Source: Taudactylus pleione
Lineage: Eukaryota > Chordata > Amphibia > Anura > Myobatrachidae
DNA length: 64,000 bases
Direction of reading: 5' to 3'
NCBI GenBank assembly: GCA_031769625.1
Contig: JAUIMM010000115.1
Location: forward strand, 13,996,501 to 14,060,500
The first letter of the stretch is position 1; every line of letters starts with the position of its first letter. A program made the translations under genes and the position numbers. The notes below the pieces were generated by a model. The model worked only from the letters and a program-made list of their open reading frames with translations. It was not told the origin of the DNA and did not search any database. Positions 9,890 to 22,197 of this stretch are shown here, one piece after another.

Positions 9890-11332
9890 TTAAAGGTAAC
9901 AAGTAAGAGATAAATTCTCATTGAGGCCCATCTGATGCACAGTCTGCAGTGTGTAAATCCATTTTGCTTCCCTCTGCAAGAGAATACGACCTCTATCACC
10001 TCATCTAATGCTAGGGGGTATCCAGTCAATCATCTTATATTTTATGCTGGAAAGATTATGTTGTTGTTCACGAAAGTGGCGTGCAACCGGCTGATCACAA
10101 CCCTTGCCCTCCAATGCAGCCCTAATACTCGACCGATGTAACGCCATCCGTTCTTTAAATTGGCGAGTAGTTTTGCCGATATAGAGCATACTGCATGGAC
10201 ATCTAATGTAATAAACAACATATTTACTTGAGCAGGTTAATGCATGCTTGATGGAAAAAATTTTACCTGATCGTGGATGTAAAAATGAGTCCCCTGTTTC
10301 CAGGAAGCTACAGGTAGTACATCCTGTACATTTGAAATTACCTGGCTTATGCGTCATAAAATGACAGGGTTTTTTCTCAGAAAACTGGCTAATATCATTA
10401 TGGACAGTAATGTCCCTAATGTTTCTCCCCCGTTTATAAGATGTCAGAATGGATGATCCTGCCAGAGCTGGAATTTGTATATCCGTGGAAACTATAGGCC
10501 ACATCGCCTTAGCTGTCTGCATCAGGTCACGACTACCCATAGAATATGTTTGCATCCAAACCACTCGATTTTCCAGTGTCTTGGATGGAGCAGGTAAAAG
10601 GGCATCCTTCCGACTCACCGCCAATGCACGATCTCTAGCTCTAATCAGTGTTTTGTAGTGATATCCTCGTTGGAGGAACTTAGTCATCATTAGCTGAATT
10701 TGCAACTTGGTATCTTGTGGGTCACTGCAGATTCTTACCACCCTTAAAAATTGAGAGAAGGGAAGAACAAATTTGAGTGATCTAGGATGTTGACTGTCTG
10801 ATGCCAGTAGAGTATTCCTATCAGTGTTCTTATAATATAGGAAGGTACAAATGGTCCCATCTAATTGCATCTTGATAGAAACATCCAAAAAATTAATGCT
10901 GGTAAAACTACTAATAGAGGTCAGTTTGATGGAACAATCTCGTTTGTTGATGTCATTGATGACATTGTCATATTCACCCGATGTACCCTTCCATAATAGG
11001 AAAATATCGTTGATATAGCGGCAATAGCCGCATATATTTTGCTCAATAGATGAATCAGAAAAGAAAAAATCCTCCTCAATGGCAAACATAAAGATGTTGG
11101 CAAAGCTCGGGGCTACACATGATCCCATGGCACACCCCGAGCGTTGCAGATAAATCTTTTTATCGAAAAGGAAATAATTTCTAGTGAGGGTCCAAGTGAG
11201 TAGCTGGATGAAAAAATCAATTTGTGGGCCTTTATACTTTGGTCTCCGAAGGATGTAGTGTTGAACCGCCTCTATTCCCTGAACCTGAGGGATGCTGGTG
11301 TACAAACTGGAAACATCGACGATGCACATCAA
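9890..11332 (-). pseudogene. PLE-B left copy: RT plus GIY-YIG endonuclease
   Basis: The minus-strand frame covers RT and endonuclease in one reading frame. Visible motifs are VDVSSLYTSIP (motif A), GCAMGSCVAPSFANIF, CRYINDIFLLW (the catalytic block has YIND, not YIDD), INFLDVSI, then the Cys cluster CTGCTTC, YVVYYIRCPCSMLYIGKT and ERMALHRSSI. A TGA at 10001-10003 replaces a GGA glycine codon just before the final QREAKW segment, which otherwise continues to a stop near 9890. Upstream of 11332 there are two internal deletions relative to the plus copy. The N-terminal PLE region is missing. Confidence 0.8.
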
Positions 11333-11394
11333 AACAGTTTGCTGGACTGGTTAAAGTGAAGAAAATAATCCAAATACTTTGACATATTATAAAA

Positions 11395-11545
11395 TGGTAT
11401 ACAAGGTGGGAATTTTAGGAAATGGCTGAGTTAACGCTTCTTTGGTGTATTGACTCAAGCAGTACATAATAACATTATTGATCAATACACCAAAGAAGCT
11501 TTAATGCAGCCATTTCCTAAAATTCCCACCTTGTATACCATTCCA
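11395..11545. repeat. PLE-B inversion junction (inverted repeat)
   Basis: The two copies meet in an inverted repeat. The text around GGTATACAAGGTGGG (11397-11453) is the complement of 11478-11545, with about 25 bp between the arms. The left arm carries a small change (GCTGAGTTAACGC versus GCTTTAATGC in complement). It marks the 5'-to-5' joining point. Confidence 0.75.
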
Positions 11546-11755
11546 AAACTGCACAAGAACGCTGTGTCTACACCTGGCAGGCCAATAATAGCAGCTCGTG
11601 ATTCGCTATTTTATAATATCTCAAAGTATTTGAATTATTTTCTTCAGCCGCTTATTCAAAAAGAAAAAACCTTTTTGAAAGACACTACAGCGGTTATCTT
11701 TAAATTACAGGCACTTTCACCAGTCCAGCAAACTGTTTTGAGGCCCACAAATTGA
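11450..11755 (+). pseudogene. PLE-B right copy: RT N-terminal fragment
   Basis: Encodes the RT fingers with the PLE hallmarks LYTIPKLHKN and GRPIIAARDSL, then ISKYLNYFLQPLI and LKDTTAVI. It breaks off at 11755. The motif A segment (VDVSSLYTSIP in the left copy) is deleted here, and the frame changes before the downstream ORF. The left copy keeps motif A but has lost two pieces of this N-terminal part, so neither copy is complete. Confidence 0.75.
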
Positions 11756-11843
11756 TTTTTTCATCCAGCTACTCATTTGGACTCTCACTAGAAATTATTT
11801 CCTTTTCGATAAAAAGATTTATCTGCAATGCTCGGGGTGTGCC

Positions 11844-13190
11844 ATGGGATCATGTGTAGCCCCAAGCTTTACCAACATCTTTATGTTTGCCATTGAGCAG
11901 GATTTTTTCTTTTCTGATTCATCCATTGAGCAAAATATATGCGGTTATTGCCGCTATATCAATGATATTTTCCTATTATGGAAGGGTACATCGGGTGAAT
12001 ATGACAATGTCATCAATGACATCAACAAACGAGATTGTCCCATCAAACTGACCTCTGTTAGTAGTTTTACCAGCATTCATTTTTTGGATGTTTCTATCAA
12101 GATGCAATTAGATGGGACCATTTGTACCTCCCTATATTATAAGAACACTGATAGGAGTACTCTACTGGCATCAGACAGTCAACATCCTAGATCACTCAAA
12201 TTTGTTCTTCCCTTCTCTCAATTTTTAAGGGTGGTAAGAATCTGCAGTGACCCACAAGATACCAAGTTGCAAATTCAGCTAATGATGACTAAGTTCCTCC
12301 AACGAGGATATCACTACAAAACACTGATTAGAGCTAGAGATCGTGCATTGGCGGTGAGTCGGAAGGATGCCCTTTTACCTGCTCCATCCAAGACACTGAA
12401 AAATCGAGTGGTTTGGACGCAAACATATTCTATGGGTAGTCGTGACCTGATGCAGACCGCTAAGGCGATGTGGCCTATAGTTTCCATGGATATACAAATT
12501 CCAGCTCTGGCAGGATCATCCATTCTGACATCTTATAAACGGGGGAGAAACATTAGGGACATTACTGTCCATAATGATATTAGCCAGTATTCTGAGAAAA
12601 AACCCTGTCATTTTATGACGCGTAAGCCAGGTAATTTCAAATGTACAGGATGTACTACCTGTAGCTTCCTGGAAACAGGGGACTCATTTTTACATCCACG
12701 ATCAGGTAAAAAAATTTCCATCAAGCATGCATTAACCTGCTCAAGTAAATATGTTGTTTATTGCATTAGATGTCCATGCAGTATGCTCTATATCGGCAAA
12801 ACTACTCGCCAATTTAAAGAACGGATGGCGTTACATCGGTCGAGTATTAGGGCTGCATTGGAGGGCAAGGGTTGTGATCAGCCGGTTGCACGCCACTTTC
12901 GTGAACAACAACATAATCTTTCCAGCATAAAATATAAGATGATTGACTGGATACCCCCTAGCATTAGAGGAGGTAATAAAGGTCGTATTCTCTTGCAGAG
13001 GGAAGCAAAATGGATTACACACTGCATACTGTGCATCCGATGGGCCTCAATGAGAATTTATCTCTTACTTGTTACCTTTAATGTGGTTTGGGTTCTCTCT
13101 AGCAGTAATTATTGTTTCTTTGGTGATCCCAATTTACATGGTAATTTATGTTATTTTAATTTTCATTGGCCTGATATAGTATATATCTGA
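11844..13190 (+). pseudogene. PLE-B right copy: RT plus GIY-YIG endonuclease
   Basis: Begins at the GSCVAPSF segment just after motif A and continues through CRYINDIFLLW, HFLDVSI, the Cys cluster CTGCTTC, YVVYCIRCPCSMLYIGKT and ERMALHRSSI. The frame is open to 13190. However, a one-base deletion near 13013 (TGGATTACAC against TGGATTTACAC in the left copy) shifts the last 20 or so residues. The expected C-terminal GLNE-type tail lies in the next frame, and the apparent hydrophobic tail is an artefact. Confidence 0.8.
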
Positions 13191-13507
13191 GCACCCTTTA
13201 GGTGCTATTAGTATATCTGCAGCTCGGATATTATGTATGCTAACAGTATCATGCTTTAGCCTGTTCAATCTATGGGTTATGGTGCGGTGATGCTAACTCT
13301 CCGTCTCATGCAATATCTGTCTGTCATTTGTTATTGTTTTGTAGCCATGGTGATGGCACAGGTGATTGACCATGCCCCTCAGCATGCACGAGCGCTGGTG
13401 TGTCCCAGGTGGTGACGTCATCGCTCGGCGCAGCGGCTGGGGTCTCCATGGAGGTGATGGACACTGGGTGAGTCTATATATGTATGCTGTTGTCTTTTAC
13501 CATGTAT

Positions 13508-13545
13508 GTCTTGATAAAAGCAGTTATTCTGCTGAAACATTGACC
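13508..13545 (+). ncRNA. Hammerhead-like motif, PLE-B right
   Basis: GTC, core-position TTGATAA, perfect stem II AGCAG/CTGCT with loop TTATT, GAAAC, ATT, then GAC pairing to GTC. It is the clearest stem II of the set. Core positions C3 and G8 are not canonical, and the cleavage-site triplet is ATT here against GTT in the left copy. Confidence 0.45.
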
Positions 13546-13616
13546 TATATACCGGCTCCGCCTGGCTACATTATTTATCAGCTGTACAGTCCTGTTGAGT
13601 GCCTGCCGTTTTTTCA

Positions 13617-13620
<4 letters not shown>

Positions 13621-13661
<41 letters not shown>
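13621..13661. repeat. (AT)n microsatellite at right edge of PLE-B
   Basis: A 41-bp AT run that begins right after CATCTC of the PLE-B 3' end. Confidence 0.95.
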
Positions 13662-13663
<2 letters not shown>

Positions 13664-15349
13664 GTACAGCATATGTTTTTGGATATTTATTTTATGTATT
13701 CATATAAAGCAGCCAAGACATCCATTAGGCACTATTTTGAATCAAACATAGAAAACCAAATAATTCCACGCTCATAGACAATTGTCAGAGCTTGACCTCA
13801 CTATTGCTGATCTGTCAATATCTAGTTAAATTAAAGTAGACTACAAGGTATTAGTTATAATTTGAGCAAAATCTTTTTGTTTTGTATCTGTATGGGGTAT
13901 CTATATTGCCATGCAGTTGGTGCCATGTATAATATGTAATTAACTGAGTGAAGGTTTTTTTGTTTTCTGTGAAAGAGTTTTGATTGTTGCTTTAATCATT
14001 ATGATCTTCCTGGTTACATCTACCATATCCTAACCTGCTCTATTGTGAACATTGTGAGCTAGTTTGATAAAGATTTACCTAAGTTATGTTAATATTACTG
14101 GTCTTAAGGCAAACATCATCATATGTGAACATTGATTATAAAGATGAACATTATAATTATGGCAATTATGTTGAATGAATACCTGATTTTAAGTAGGCAC
14201 CATTCACAATCTCTATGATTATCAAATTGAGGTTTGAATAATACTGACTTTGGTTTTATAATATAACATATTTTCTGTTCAGCCTTCATAGAGTGTTGTA
14301 TTTTGTCAATTACTGCATAGATATGTGAATCTATTTATGAGCAATAGGAATAGGAATTTCCTAAAGTGTATCCAATAATAAATATGACTGGACAGACCAT
14401 AAACATCATCCACATGGCTTTCATGATTTTATTCCCCTGATAAAGTTGTTTTACTATGAAATGAAACACTGTAGGACTTTGTCTATGTAAACAAGATCTC
14501 CAAGTCTTTAAAAGCTTCCTTACCTGAGACACGGCAGCAAAGCAAAGTATTTCATGGATGGATGTGGGGGTTTACTTTACACATAATATAGTGAGAAGAC
14601 TTTTCTTTGCAAAGAGCTGTATTGCTAATCGTCTCTACTGGGATCTTGACCTGCACAGTAAACTCATTTTTCTCTTTATTCATTGTGAACAGTACACTCA
14701 ACTCATATAGACAATTTCTCACATTTCACCACAAGACTATATTTGCCCTTATGGATGCAGTGTGGAGAGCTTGACATTTTGGAAAGATTGTGTCTATAGT
14801 CATGAACATAATTAGTCTCAGTGTGGAATGCCTTTTGATTATATGCGGTTCTATGTGCACTCTCATTATAGTTGTCACAGTTGCTATTGGGATTAGAATG
14901 GAACTATAGACAAGTTCCATTTCTCTGTTTCACAAGACAGCATTGACATTTGAATAATTAATAAGAACCTTAAATTTATTATTATATGGGCATAGCTCAA
15001 GTGCATCTGAAGATCCGATTGGCCATTATTATGTCAGCATCCCTTTAGATGGTTTAACATCATAAACACTAACTACAAATTAATTAGAAAATGTAACACT
15101 GTCATATAATGTATAAAGAAAAGCTATAATTGTTACAGAAAACAATTTGAGTCAACAATATAGTATAATTTAGATCTTTGATGCATAATGTGCATATTTG
15201 TGATTTTTTTTAAATTGTGTATAGTGAGTTACAAGTTTATTATCTATCATACATATTTTAAAGATCATATTTTTAATAATTTTTGGTTGACACAGCACTT
15301 TTATTGTCTGTTGTTTTGTTTTGACAGACAACAGGTCCTACACACACCT
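13662..15349. other. Unassigned A+T-rich DNA
   Basis: Short chance frames only. I see no repeat termini or recognisable protein remnant. Confidence 0.5.
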
Positions 15350-15725
15350 CTTATTTGTTAGGAAATTCTGATCCACCAATTGTGTGTGCAAAGTATGGTA
15401 CTGTATGTATTGAAATTCACCTAGTTGTAATGCACAAACAACCATTGCTCCGTTATTGGCAATGTGGAATCCTGAGCAACATAATAATGGCGTTAGCCAT
15501 TAATGCTATGACATTCCTACCCAGTGAGCTTTCATATTCATGTAGTCTTTTGTTTAACCACTTATCTATACAGCAGTTGATAGTTGGTACAATTGCATTT
15601 TCTAGGGAATGAATGACTGACTTTAATTTACTGGTACAGCCGAGAAATTGCTGTTCGGTAGAAATGGAATTGATATGGGATTTGGTAGTATGAGAGGTGA
15701 AGGCAAGGTGGTATGGTGTATGCAC
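15350..15725 (-). pseudogene. hAT transposase fragment (related to hAT-2)
   Basis: The minus-strand frame contains SLENAIVPTI followed by DKW, the segment just upstream of the catalytic domain in BED-type hAT transposases. The DNA at about 15577-15700 matches 57240-57355 in hAT-2 (shared GATAGTTGGTACAATTGC and TACAG..GAGAAATTGCTGTTC-like blocks). It is an isolated fragment of the same or a sister family. No termini are visible. Confidence 0.6.
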
Positions 15726-16499
15726 TTACCTGTCTCCACCCACTCTCTCCTTCAGGCTGGTGAAGTGTTGCAGATGGTCCTAGAGCGCAGGTCTGAAGAA
15801 TTTCTCTAGGGTAGAGAAAGAGATGAGGACCAAGAAACTACACAATGATATGACATGGAAAACAAAAAAAAGAATCTGTCTATTCAGTAGATGGGTCGGG
15901 TTATCATCAACCTTGGTGCTAGCATCTCAGATTCCCAGCAATGACCTATGTGCACTCTCACCCTGAAGTTCTTGCTGGTAGCACCCACCTGACAACCCGA
16001 CCAACCTACAAGGAACACCCTCAGTCTGTACAAGCAACCACATGCATCAAAAAGACTTTGCCTGTAAGGAGATGACACACAATGGTACACAAATGGTCTA
16101 TCTTAGCATCTACATACACCAGACAGATGAGGTCCACAATGACAAACCCACATGGAGGCTACTCACCCATGGTTACACTGGTCACTTTGAGTGATGTTAA
16201 CTAACTCTTCCTGCTCATTCACGCCAGCTAACATAAGCTGGAACAAGGAAGCAGAGCCATAATACTAGCTCTGATTGACCTCCAGTCCACAATCAGCTAC
16301 TGGTTCACAGCTGGTACCAATTTCATAATGCAGAAGCGCCTCCACTTTTTCCAGCACTGCGTGCCGATCTTCAGCTTCAGTGCTGGGATTTTGCTCTGCC
16401 TATTAATGATGAAGTTGACAATGAAGGTATTGGTGGTGAAGAGAGCATGTGGTACAGTATCTATCTGGGTGTAGTATAGAAAGCCAATATTCAGAATGT
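15726..16499. other. Unassigned DNA
   Basis: No recognisable family. The open frames on the minus strand at 15884-16090 and 16297-16503 have no motif I can name. Confidence 0.4.
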
Positions 16500-16740
16500 C
16501 CACACTAACATAATGTCATAATTGCCAGAATGTTGACATTGTGATTGTTGACAGTCAGCATGTCAATAATGCAATTTGACATTCAATTTGAATTTACGCC
16601 TAATCCTATATCTAACCCTAACTGCAGCCCAATCCTAACCCTAAAATCGTCTGTCAATGTTCTAGTTGTTGACTATCACAATGTCGACATTTTGTCCATG
16701 TCCCGTTCTGAATGTTGACATTATGATTGTATCTATCCAA
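16500..16740. repeat. Degenerate repeat rich in TGTTGACATT and CCTAACCCTAA
   Basis: Multiple direct and inverted TGTTGACATT-like words surround a central patch with CCTAACCCTAAC. The layout (quasi-inverted ends with a telomere-like centre) resembles the elements at 24.7, 52.0 and 53.5 kb, but the text is different. Confidence 0.4.
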
Positions 16741-16871
16741 GCTGCTGGTAACTGATGCTGGACTGCTAGTTACTATACAGTACATGTTATTTCTGCTTTT
16801 TGATGAAGCACTTAAATTAACTTGCTGAAAATAACAGGAAGGAGGTGCCTAGTCAGTCACTATATCTTCTT

Positions 16872-17183
16872 ATGGTGCATACACATGGTCAGATCTGTCA
16901 GACGAACGACAAACGATGAACTACGAACGATAAATGACGAACGATTTGAACTATTTTACCAACGATTTCATGAAGTACGAATTTTTGACAGTATTAAAAT
17001 GAATGAAAATCTGACTGCAAACACATCAGATTTCAGATATCGTTATCTGACAAACGGGAACGCGCATCGTTCATCGTTGCAGGGACACATGTCAGATTTT
17101 CTTTCAGATATGAATGATTGAATGATTTTTAAAATCGTTATTGTACAAATCTGAAGGAAAATCTGACCGTGTGTATGCACCAT
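16872..17183. mobile_element. MITE with ATGGTGCATACACA termini
   Basis: About 312 bp with inverted ends ATGGTGCATACACATGGTCAGAT and ATCTGACCGTGTGTATGCACCAT. The inside has several ACGAACGAT/ATCGTT words in opposing orientation. The target duplication is unclear, so no superfamily is assigned. Confidence 0.65.
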
Positions 17184-17279
17184 TACATTGGTGTGATAAA
17201 GGCTACAGATGCCTTGACAAATATTGTTTGGTAAAAAACTTTCCACATGCTAGAGGTGGATTCTTAGGTCTTGTGATGA

Positions 17280-17771
17280 GACATGACAATGCACTTATCA
17301 TGGGTGTACTGTAGTATCACTTCTGACTGCTTACTTCAACACAATCAACATCATCCTCATATTCTTCAGCACATTCATCATCTTATCCTCATTATTGTCA
17401 CATACAACAGTACCCCCCTCACTCTGTTACACATTTGCAATTTATATGTCCAAATCAATCATCATCATGATCATCATCACTGAACCTCCTTGCATTTCCA
17501 AATGGTTGAGCACTTGTGAAAGGAGGCTGCTTTATAATTACAGTGTCACAATCTGAAAATTCAGACTCACACATAATACACATGGACACTCTTAAACCCT
17601 CCTTAATATTCTGTAATTGCCCAAATTCTTCTCCAGCCGTTTTTTTCCTTTCAGTCACCGATGGGGCTGTTTTGGAAGTGACACACCTTAGACTTGGGTA
17701 TTCTAGTACTTTTAACTGGAATAGCAGAACTACAGTACTACCAGCAAAAAGTGTAGAAAAAAGTGGTCTGA
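17280..17771. other. (CAT/ATC)-rich stretch with an open frame on the minus strand
   Basis: 17340-17475 is rich in CATCATC repeats. On the minus strand 17455-17808 is open for 117 codons. It has a segment LRCVTSKTAPSVTERKKT that is loosely like the region before the BED finger of hAT-2 (SRCVTFKTGKSVHKKNT), followed by acidic text. It may be a worn hAT fragment, but I cannot confirm this. Confidence 0.3.
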
Positions 17772-17870
17772 GGGCCTGATTCACAACCGTACTCAAATGC
17801 GTATGCAATAGCGATTACGCACACAGTTCAACTGTGATAGTATGCTAATTCATTGTGATCGCTATTCGCT
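17772..17870. repeat. GGGCCTGATTCA start with internal hairpin
   Basis: Begins GGGCCTGATTCAC, the same 12 bases as the hairpin-string elements, and contains a paired AATAGCGAT (17807-17815) / ATCGCTATT (17858-17866). No matching right end was found. It may be a truncated relative or a different family sharing the terminus. Confidence 0.35.
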
Positions 17871-19989
17871 CTCAGCACTATAGTACATAAGGACGCCCAC
17901 TGTACCTTACACACATCTGTAATGTTTAGCAAGACTGCTCTAGTGAAAATATTGACAATGTGCATATCTCTACTTTTGATGCATATCTCTAAAGAACAAA
18001 CTGATATTAATCTCCAAAGAAGCACCCTTTTCACACAGACATTGTAGGCAGCCATTTTGCAGGTTTAAAACAATACTCTTGTGAATGTAACCTATATATT
18101 CACTAGGAATCAATAACATAATTTAGACACATCATAACCAATATATATGAGGCATGATCAATGTTACTGAGTACTGGTCTACAGTGAACTGCATTCTCAT
18201 TTAATGTATATATTGATTCATCCTACAAAATGACTGCCTCCGCTGTAGGTCCTTTACAAACTGCAACAAATACACCTTGATTTTGAACCCATGAGCCTGA
18301 TTGGAGGGGGAATAAAATATCCAGGGGTTCACAATGCAATAATTTACCTCAAGGTCCAAACGCCTTCTACTCTAGTACTGCTAATTTTAATAAAATGCCC
18401 CTTTTTCATGAAAACTACTTTTTGGTTTAGTCAAATTTATAGCTTAGACCTGTCACAAACAGGACTAACAAAACCTGTTTATGCACCAAGCGGTATTGCT
18501 TTATAGCAATACATCACTCACCAGTAGCCACTGGACATGTTCCCAGCTTAAAGAACCACTTCATTGGTTGTTTACTTTCATCTGAAGCTGGCACCTCCTA
18601 GACATGAGGGCTGCCGTGTTGCTCAGAGTCAGCTGATCATGATTCCTCCAAAAGCTCAGGATCTCCAACACATGACTCCTGTAACCAATACACACAGGAT
18701 CATCTCTTTGTATGGGCTTAATGGGCAGTTGCCCAGGGCCCCACAATTCTAGAGAATTCTAGTGGCCCGGGCCATTCTCAATTGAGCAATATCTCAGTGT
18801 AAAATATCTAAAACAGTTTGATAATGGTATACATATCAGCTGAAAAATATCTTTAAGAGCATGTTAAATTATAGATATGTATATGTTTAAAGGGTGCAGT
18901 TCCCAATGTATATAGTCCCTGCTAAAACAGGAATATGTGGACATACATATTCATTCAGCAACTCACAAATATATTCATGCTTATGCTTATGTTGTTTTAT
19001 TTTTCTGCACTGCAATTTAAAGTATATAGAAATGATTGAGAATATATATATATATATATATATTTGTTGTGCAAGTTGCAGATGGCTGCACTTGTCGAAT
19101 GGCCCCAGGCCTAGAGAGGATAAGGCCTTCCCTTTCCTCTCTAAAGTAAGCAAGTGTGTGTCTGATGTGGCAACCATTTTGTTTTATATCTTAGCCAAAT
19201 TATGTATTAAAAAGTTCGTAGAGATTAGTGTTTTATTTCTCTGCAGGTGTGATTAACTAAGGAGATATGTATAGGTTAAACTGCTATATACATTGTTTTA
19301 GCAATAAGAATTCTAGGTTTATAATGTATAAGTTTTAATATGTACAGAACAGCTTACAGCAAGTCTCAGTTATTACATAAACAAATGAGGTAACTGAGAT
19401 AGCATTTGTCTGCAATAAGCAGAAATGAAGGCTAAATGGGCGATCATGTCAGATTTCTACATGGGAACAAAAAGATAACACAGAATAGTGTCAATATTAT
19501 GTCTTTAGCACAGATGACCAATGAGGGCCTAGTACCTACAAATATTAATTAGATTAATTGGACTAATTGGATTAATTGGATGTATAAACAAAATTAAAGT
19601 ATAAATATGCCCAGAGAAAGAGGCGGGGTGCAGTCGGAGAACAGAGGGGAGAGCACAGGACGAGGGTCGGGGGTGCCGGTGCCATTACGTATGTATGAAG
19701 TATTGACTGACTGCTATCCTGCTATTCTGTACTGGGTATCACATATTTATTTTACAAGTATTCCCTATTGTTGTTGGTATAACCTATGTTTTTTTTTGTA
19801 AGTCTGCATTGCCAAAATATATGTATGATTAAGTAAAAGCATTGTCATTTATTTTAGAATCTGTATTTGTGCGGAAATTATTTCAGTACTCTTTTTAACA
19901 AGTAAGGTTTGTAAGTAATTCAGAACTATTGCGTTATCATCCCTCTTTTTTCCTTCTCTCTCCCTCCCCCTCTTACTCCATCTTTCTCT
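17871..19989. other. Unassigned DNA with a short (TA)n tract
   Basis: No gene recognised. It contains (AT)n at about 19040-19062 and short TTAATTGGA repeats at 19543-19580. The text near 18715-18770 (CAGTTGCCCAGGGCCCC) may be the end of a worn MITE. Confidence 0.4.
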
Positions 19990-22197
19990 CTCCCATATCT
20001 ATCTCCTCATGCTCCTTCTGTAGCTCCTTAGGCATAGTTTCAGCAAAACATGTAATCTGAATGCTGGTGGCAGGGGGTGGGGGGTGGTTGCTGCTAGATT
20101 TATTTCATTCTGGGAAACCCCCCAGGGCGGGACAAAACATCACTTCAGATGCTGTACTTTAGAAAAGTACCATGTATGCTTTTGCAGGAGGTTCAGATCA
20201 CATTCAGAGCTCTTAGTGGGACAGCTGCATATAGTTGTGGATCAGGGGACTGCTATATTCCTCCAGTATGGACTCGGCTTGAGCTGACGGTGACTAAAGA
20301 TCTGAGATACCAGTGTTTAAATTAATCTTCCCTTTTCCTCCTTCCCCATTCCCTTCTTCCCTTACCTAATTTTAATTCCCCCTTTGAATCCCCATCTGTA
20401 CATTTTACTGTGATGTACTCCTAATTATTAATTATCTATTGAGGGATTCCTCTTTATATTATAGTTTGGATCATACATATTAGCTATTCTGTTCTGTAAA
20501 TACCTACCTTACTAAATCGAAATATGATATCTAATGGTTATTGTGACTATATTTTAATTTCACAATCTTTCTCTAGCTGCTATTGTTATACTGTAAGTTT
20601 ATTGTTCTTTCTAATTTGTGCTTTATGATTTCATAGACAACTTACACTCATATTTAGCAGCAGACATTTTATTTGTGTCTAGCTCGTTGTGTAGTGCTGA
20701 GTCTTTTCCTCCACCAGATCTTCGGAGCATAATGTTTGCGTTAACTAAGCCGGATTTGATAATACTTTCTTTTACCTCTTTGCCTCTAATTGAGTTGGCA
20801 GATGCCATTGCCCAGGTCCTTCTGTCCCATATTGATAGGGGGTTGAGAAATAGATTTGAAACTTTATCCTGCTCTCCCTAAAATGGAGTCACAGGCGAAG
20901 TATACAACCACAATTGTTGATAGTCCCGGTGATTTGGAAGACCGGGTCACTCTTCCTTGACAATTTTGCACTCAGATGACCAAGACCCATATATCTCTGT
21001 TTGCTGAGGTCGATATTCTCCATGACCAGCAAAGCAAGCCTACCTTTAGCCTTACAGGGTCCCTGGGTTCTCTTGTAGAGTCACAACTATCTCAGACTAT
21101 TGTAATAGAGTTATCTTATTCCTTGGATGTCTCAGATAACAGACAAGTACCCCAACTTGATAGTGTTTTTCACCTGAGCCCTGATGGACTGGGAGCTGCA
21201 GACATTCCTTGGCCTGTGACCATGATTTTTTTGGATAATTGGAATAACAACATCTCCATGATTCACTTTAAAACTAGCTCTTGCTCTTGTTTACCCATTT
21301 GAAATGCAGGTTTTTAAAAATGGTTATCTTCTGTTTAGTTACCACTATGGTCTATTATCACTTGTTCAGCCTAGATCACTGTCAAGAGTTTTAGCTCTTA
21401 AACATTAGGCATATGAAACGTTTTACGGCTATTTGACTTTGGCTATTTTTATTGCCTTATGCTCATTGGAACCTCATTACTTCTCACATTGTCTACTTTA
21501 GGTCTACTATACTTTAATAGCATTAGGGTTGTCCATCCCATGGATAACTTATCTTTTGATTGTCTATAGCATTTTGTTTCTAGCTACAATATGGTAAATA
21601 ATAGCTATAATGTTTTTTTATTATTTTGTTCTTCTTTCTTTGTTTAGAGCTTCAATGTGAATGTATTATTCACTTAGTTTTCCTTCTCTCACTCAGTTAT
21701 GTTTCTTTTCCCTCCTGTTTAACTGCTTTTATATTGTTTTTCTTTTTCTCCATCTTTATTTCCAATAGTCTATATGGGTTATTGTATCTCCTTCAATGTA
21801 ATGATCTGTATTATCTCTCTTGACCTTATTTCAGATTGATAACCTTATATTCCATTTATTTCTACATTGTTTGTTTATAATATGCCTTGCCCTCTCTAAT
21901 ATCCACTCCAGAGATGGTCCTGATTGTTTGGATAGGAAAATATAGAAAAGTGGATGGGGCATAGACATTTTGGTACTTTATTATCATCACTGTGTTTCTG
22001 GATATTAACACTATCATGCTCTTCATAATTACCACTTGCTGCATTGCTAGGATGCATTTCGGTTTACTTTGTATGATATCATATTCACATTATTTACTTG
22101 TTCTACTGACTATATATCCATGTTCAACTTAGGATATGAGTTTTCTTTTACAATTGTACCATTGTGTCTTGCTTCAATAAAAATATTTTTTTTAAAA
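19990..22197 (+). mobile_element. Probable LINE 3' region
   Basis: A C/T-rich stretch followed by worn, non-open sequence. It ends TTGCTTCAATAAAAATATTTTTTTTAAAAG at about 22165-22197, a 3' end very like the L1-type end at 1120-1139. I could not recognise RT motifs; only short frames remain. The left boundary is a guess. Confidence 0.35.

Larger units (their letters stand above)
9270..13620. mobile_element. PLE-B: head-to-head inverted pair of Penelope-like copies
   Basis: A second PLE family with the same layout as PLE-A: a minus copy (3' end at about 9270-9352) and a plus copy (3' end at 13620), joined 5' to 5' near 11460. The 3' flanks match in inverse (AGTGCCTGCCGTTTTTTCATCTCA and complement). 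The left copy has about 80 bp more beyond the shared CATCTCA; the right copy goes straight into (AT)n. The coding parts of A and B are clearly homologous but distinct (for example FIDDLL versus YINDIF). B is a separate family, not a duplicate of A. Confidence 0.85.
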
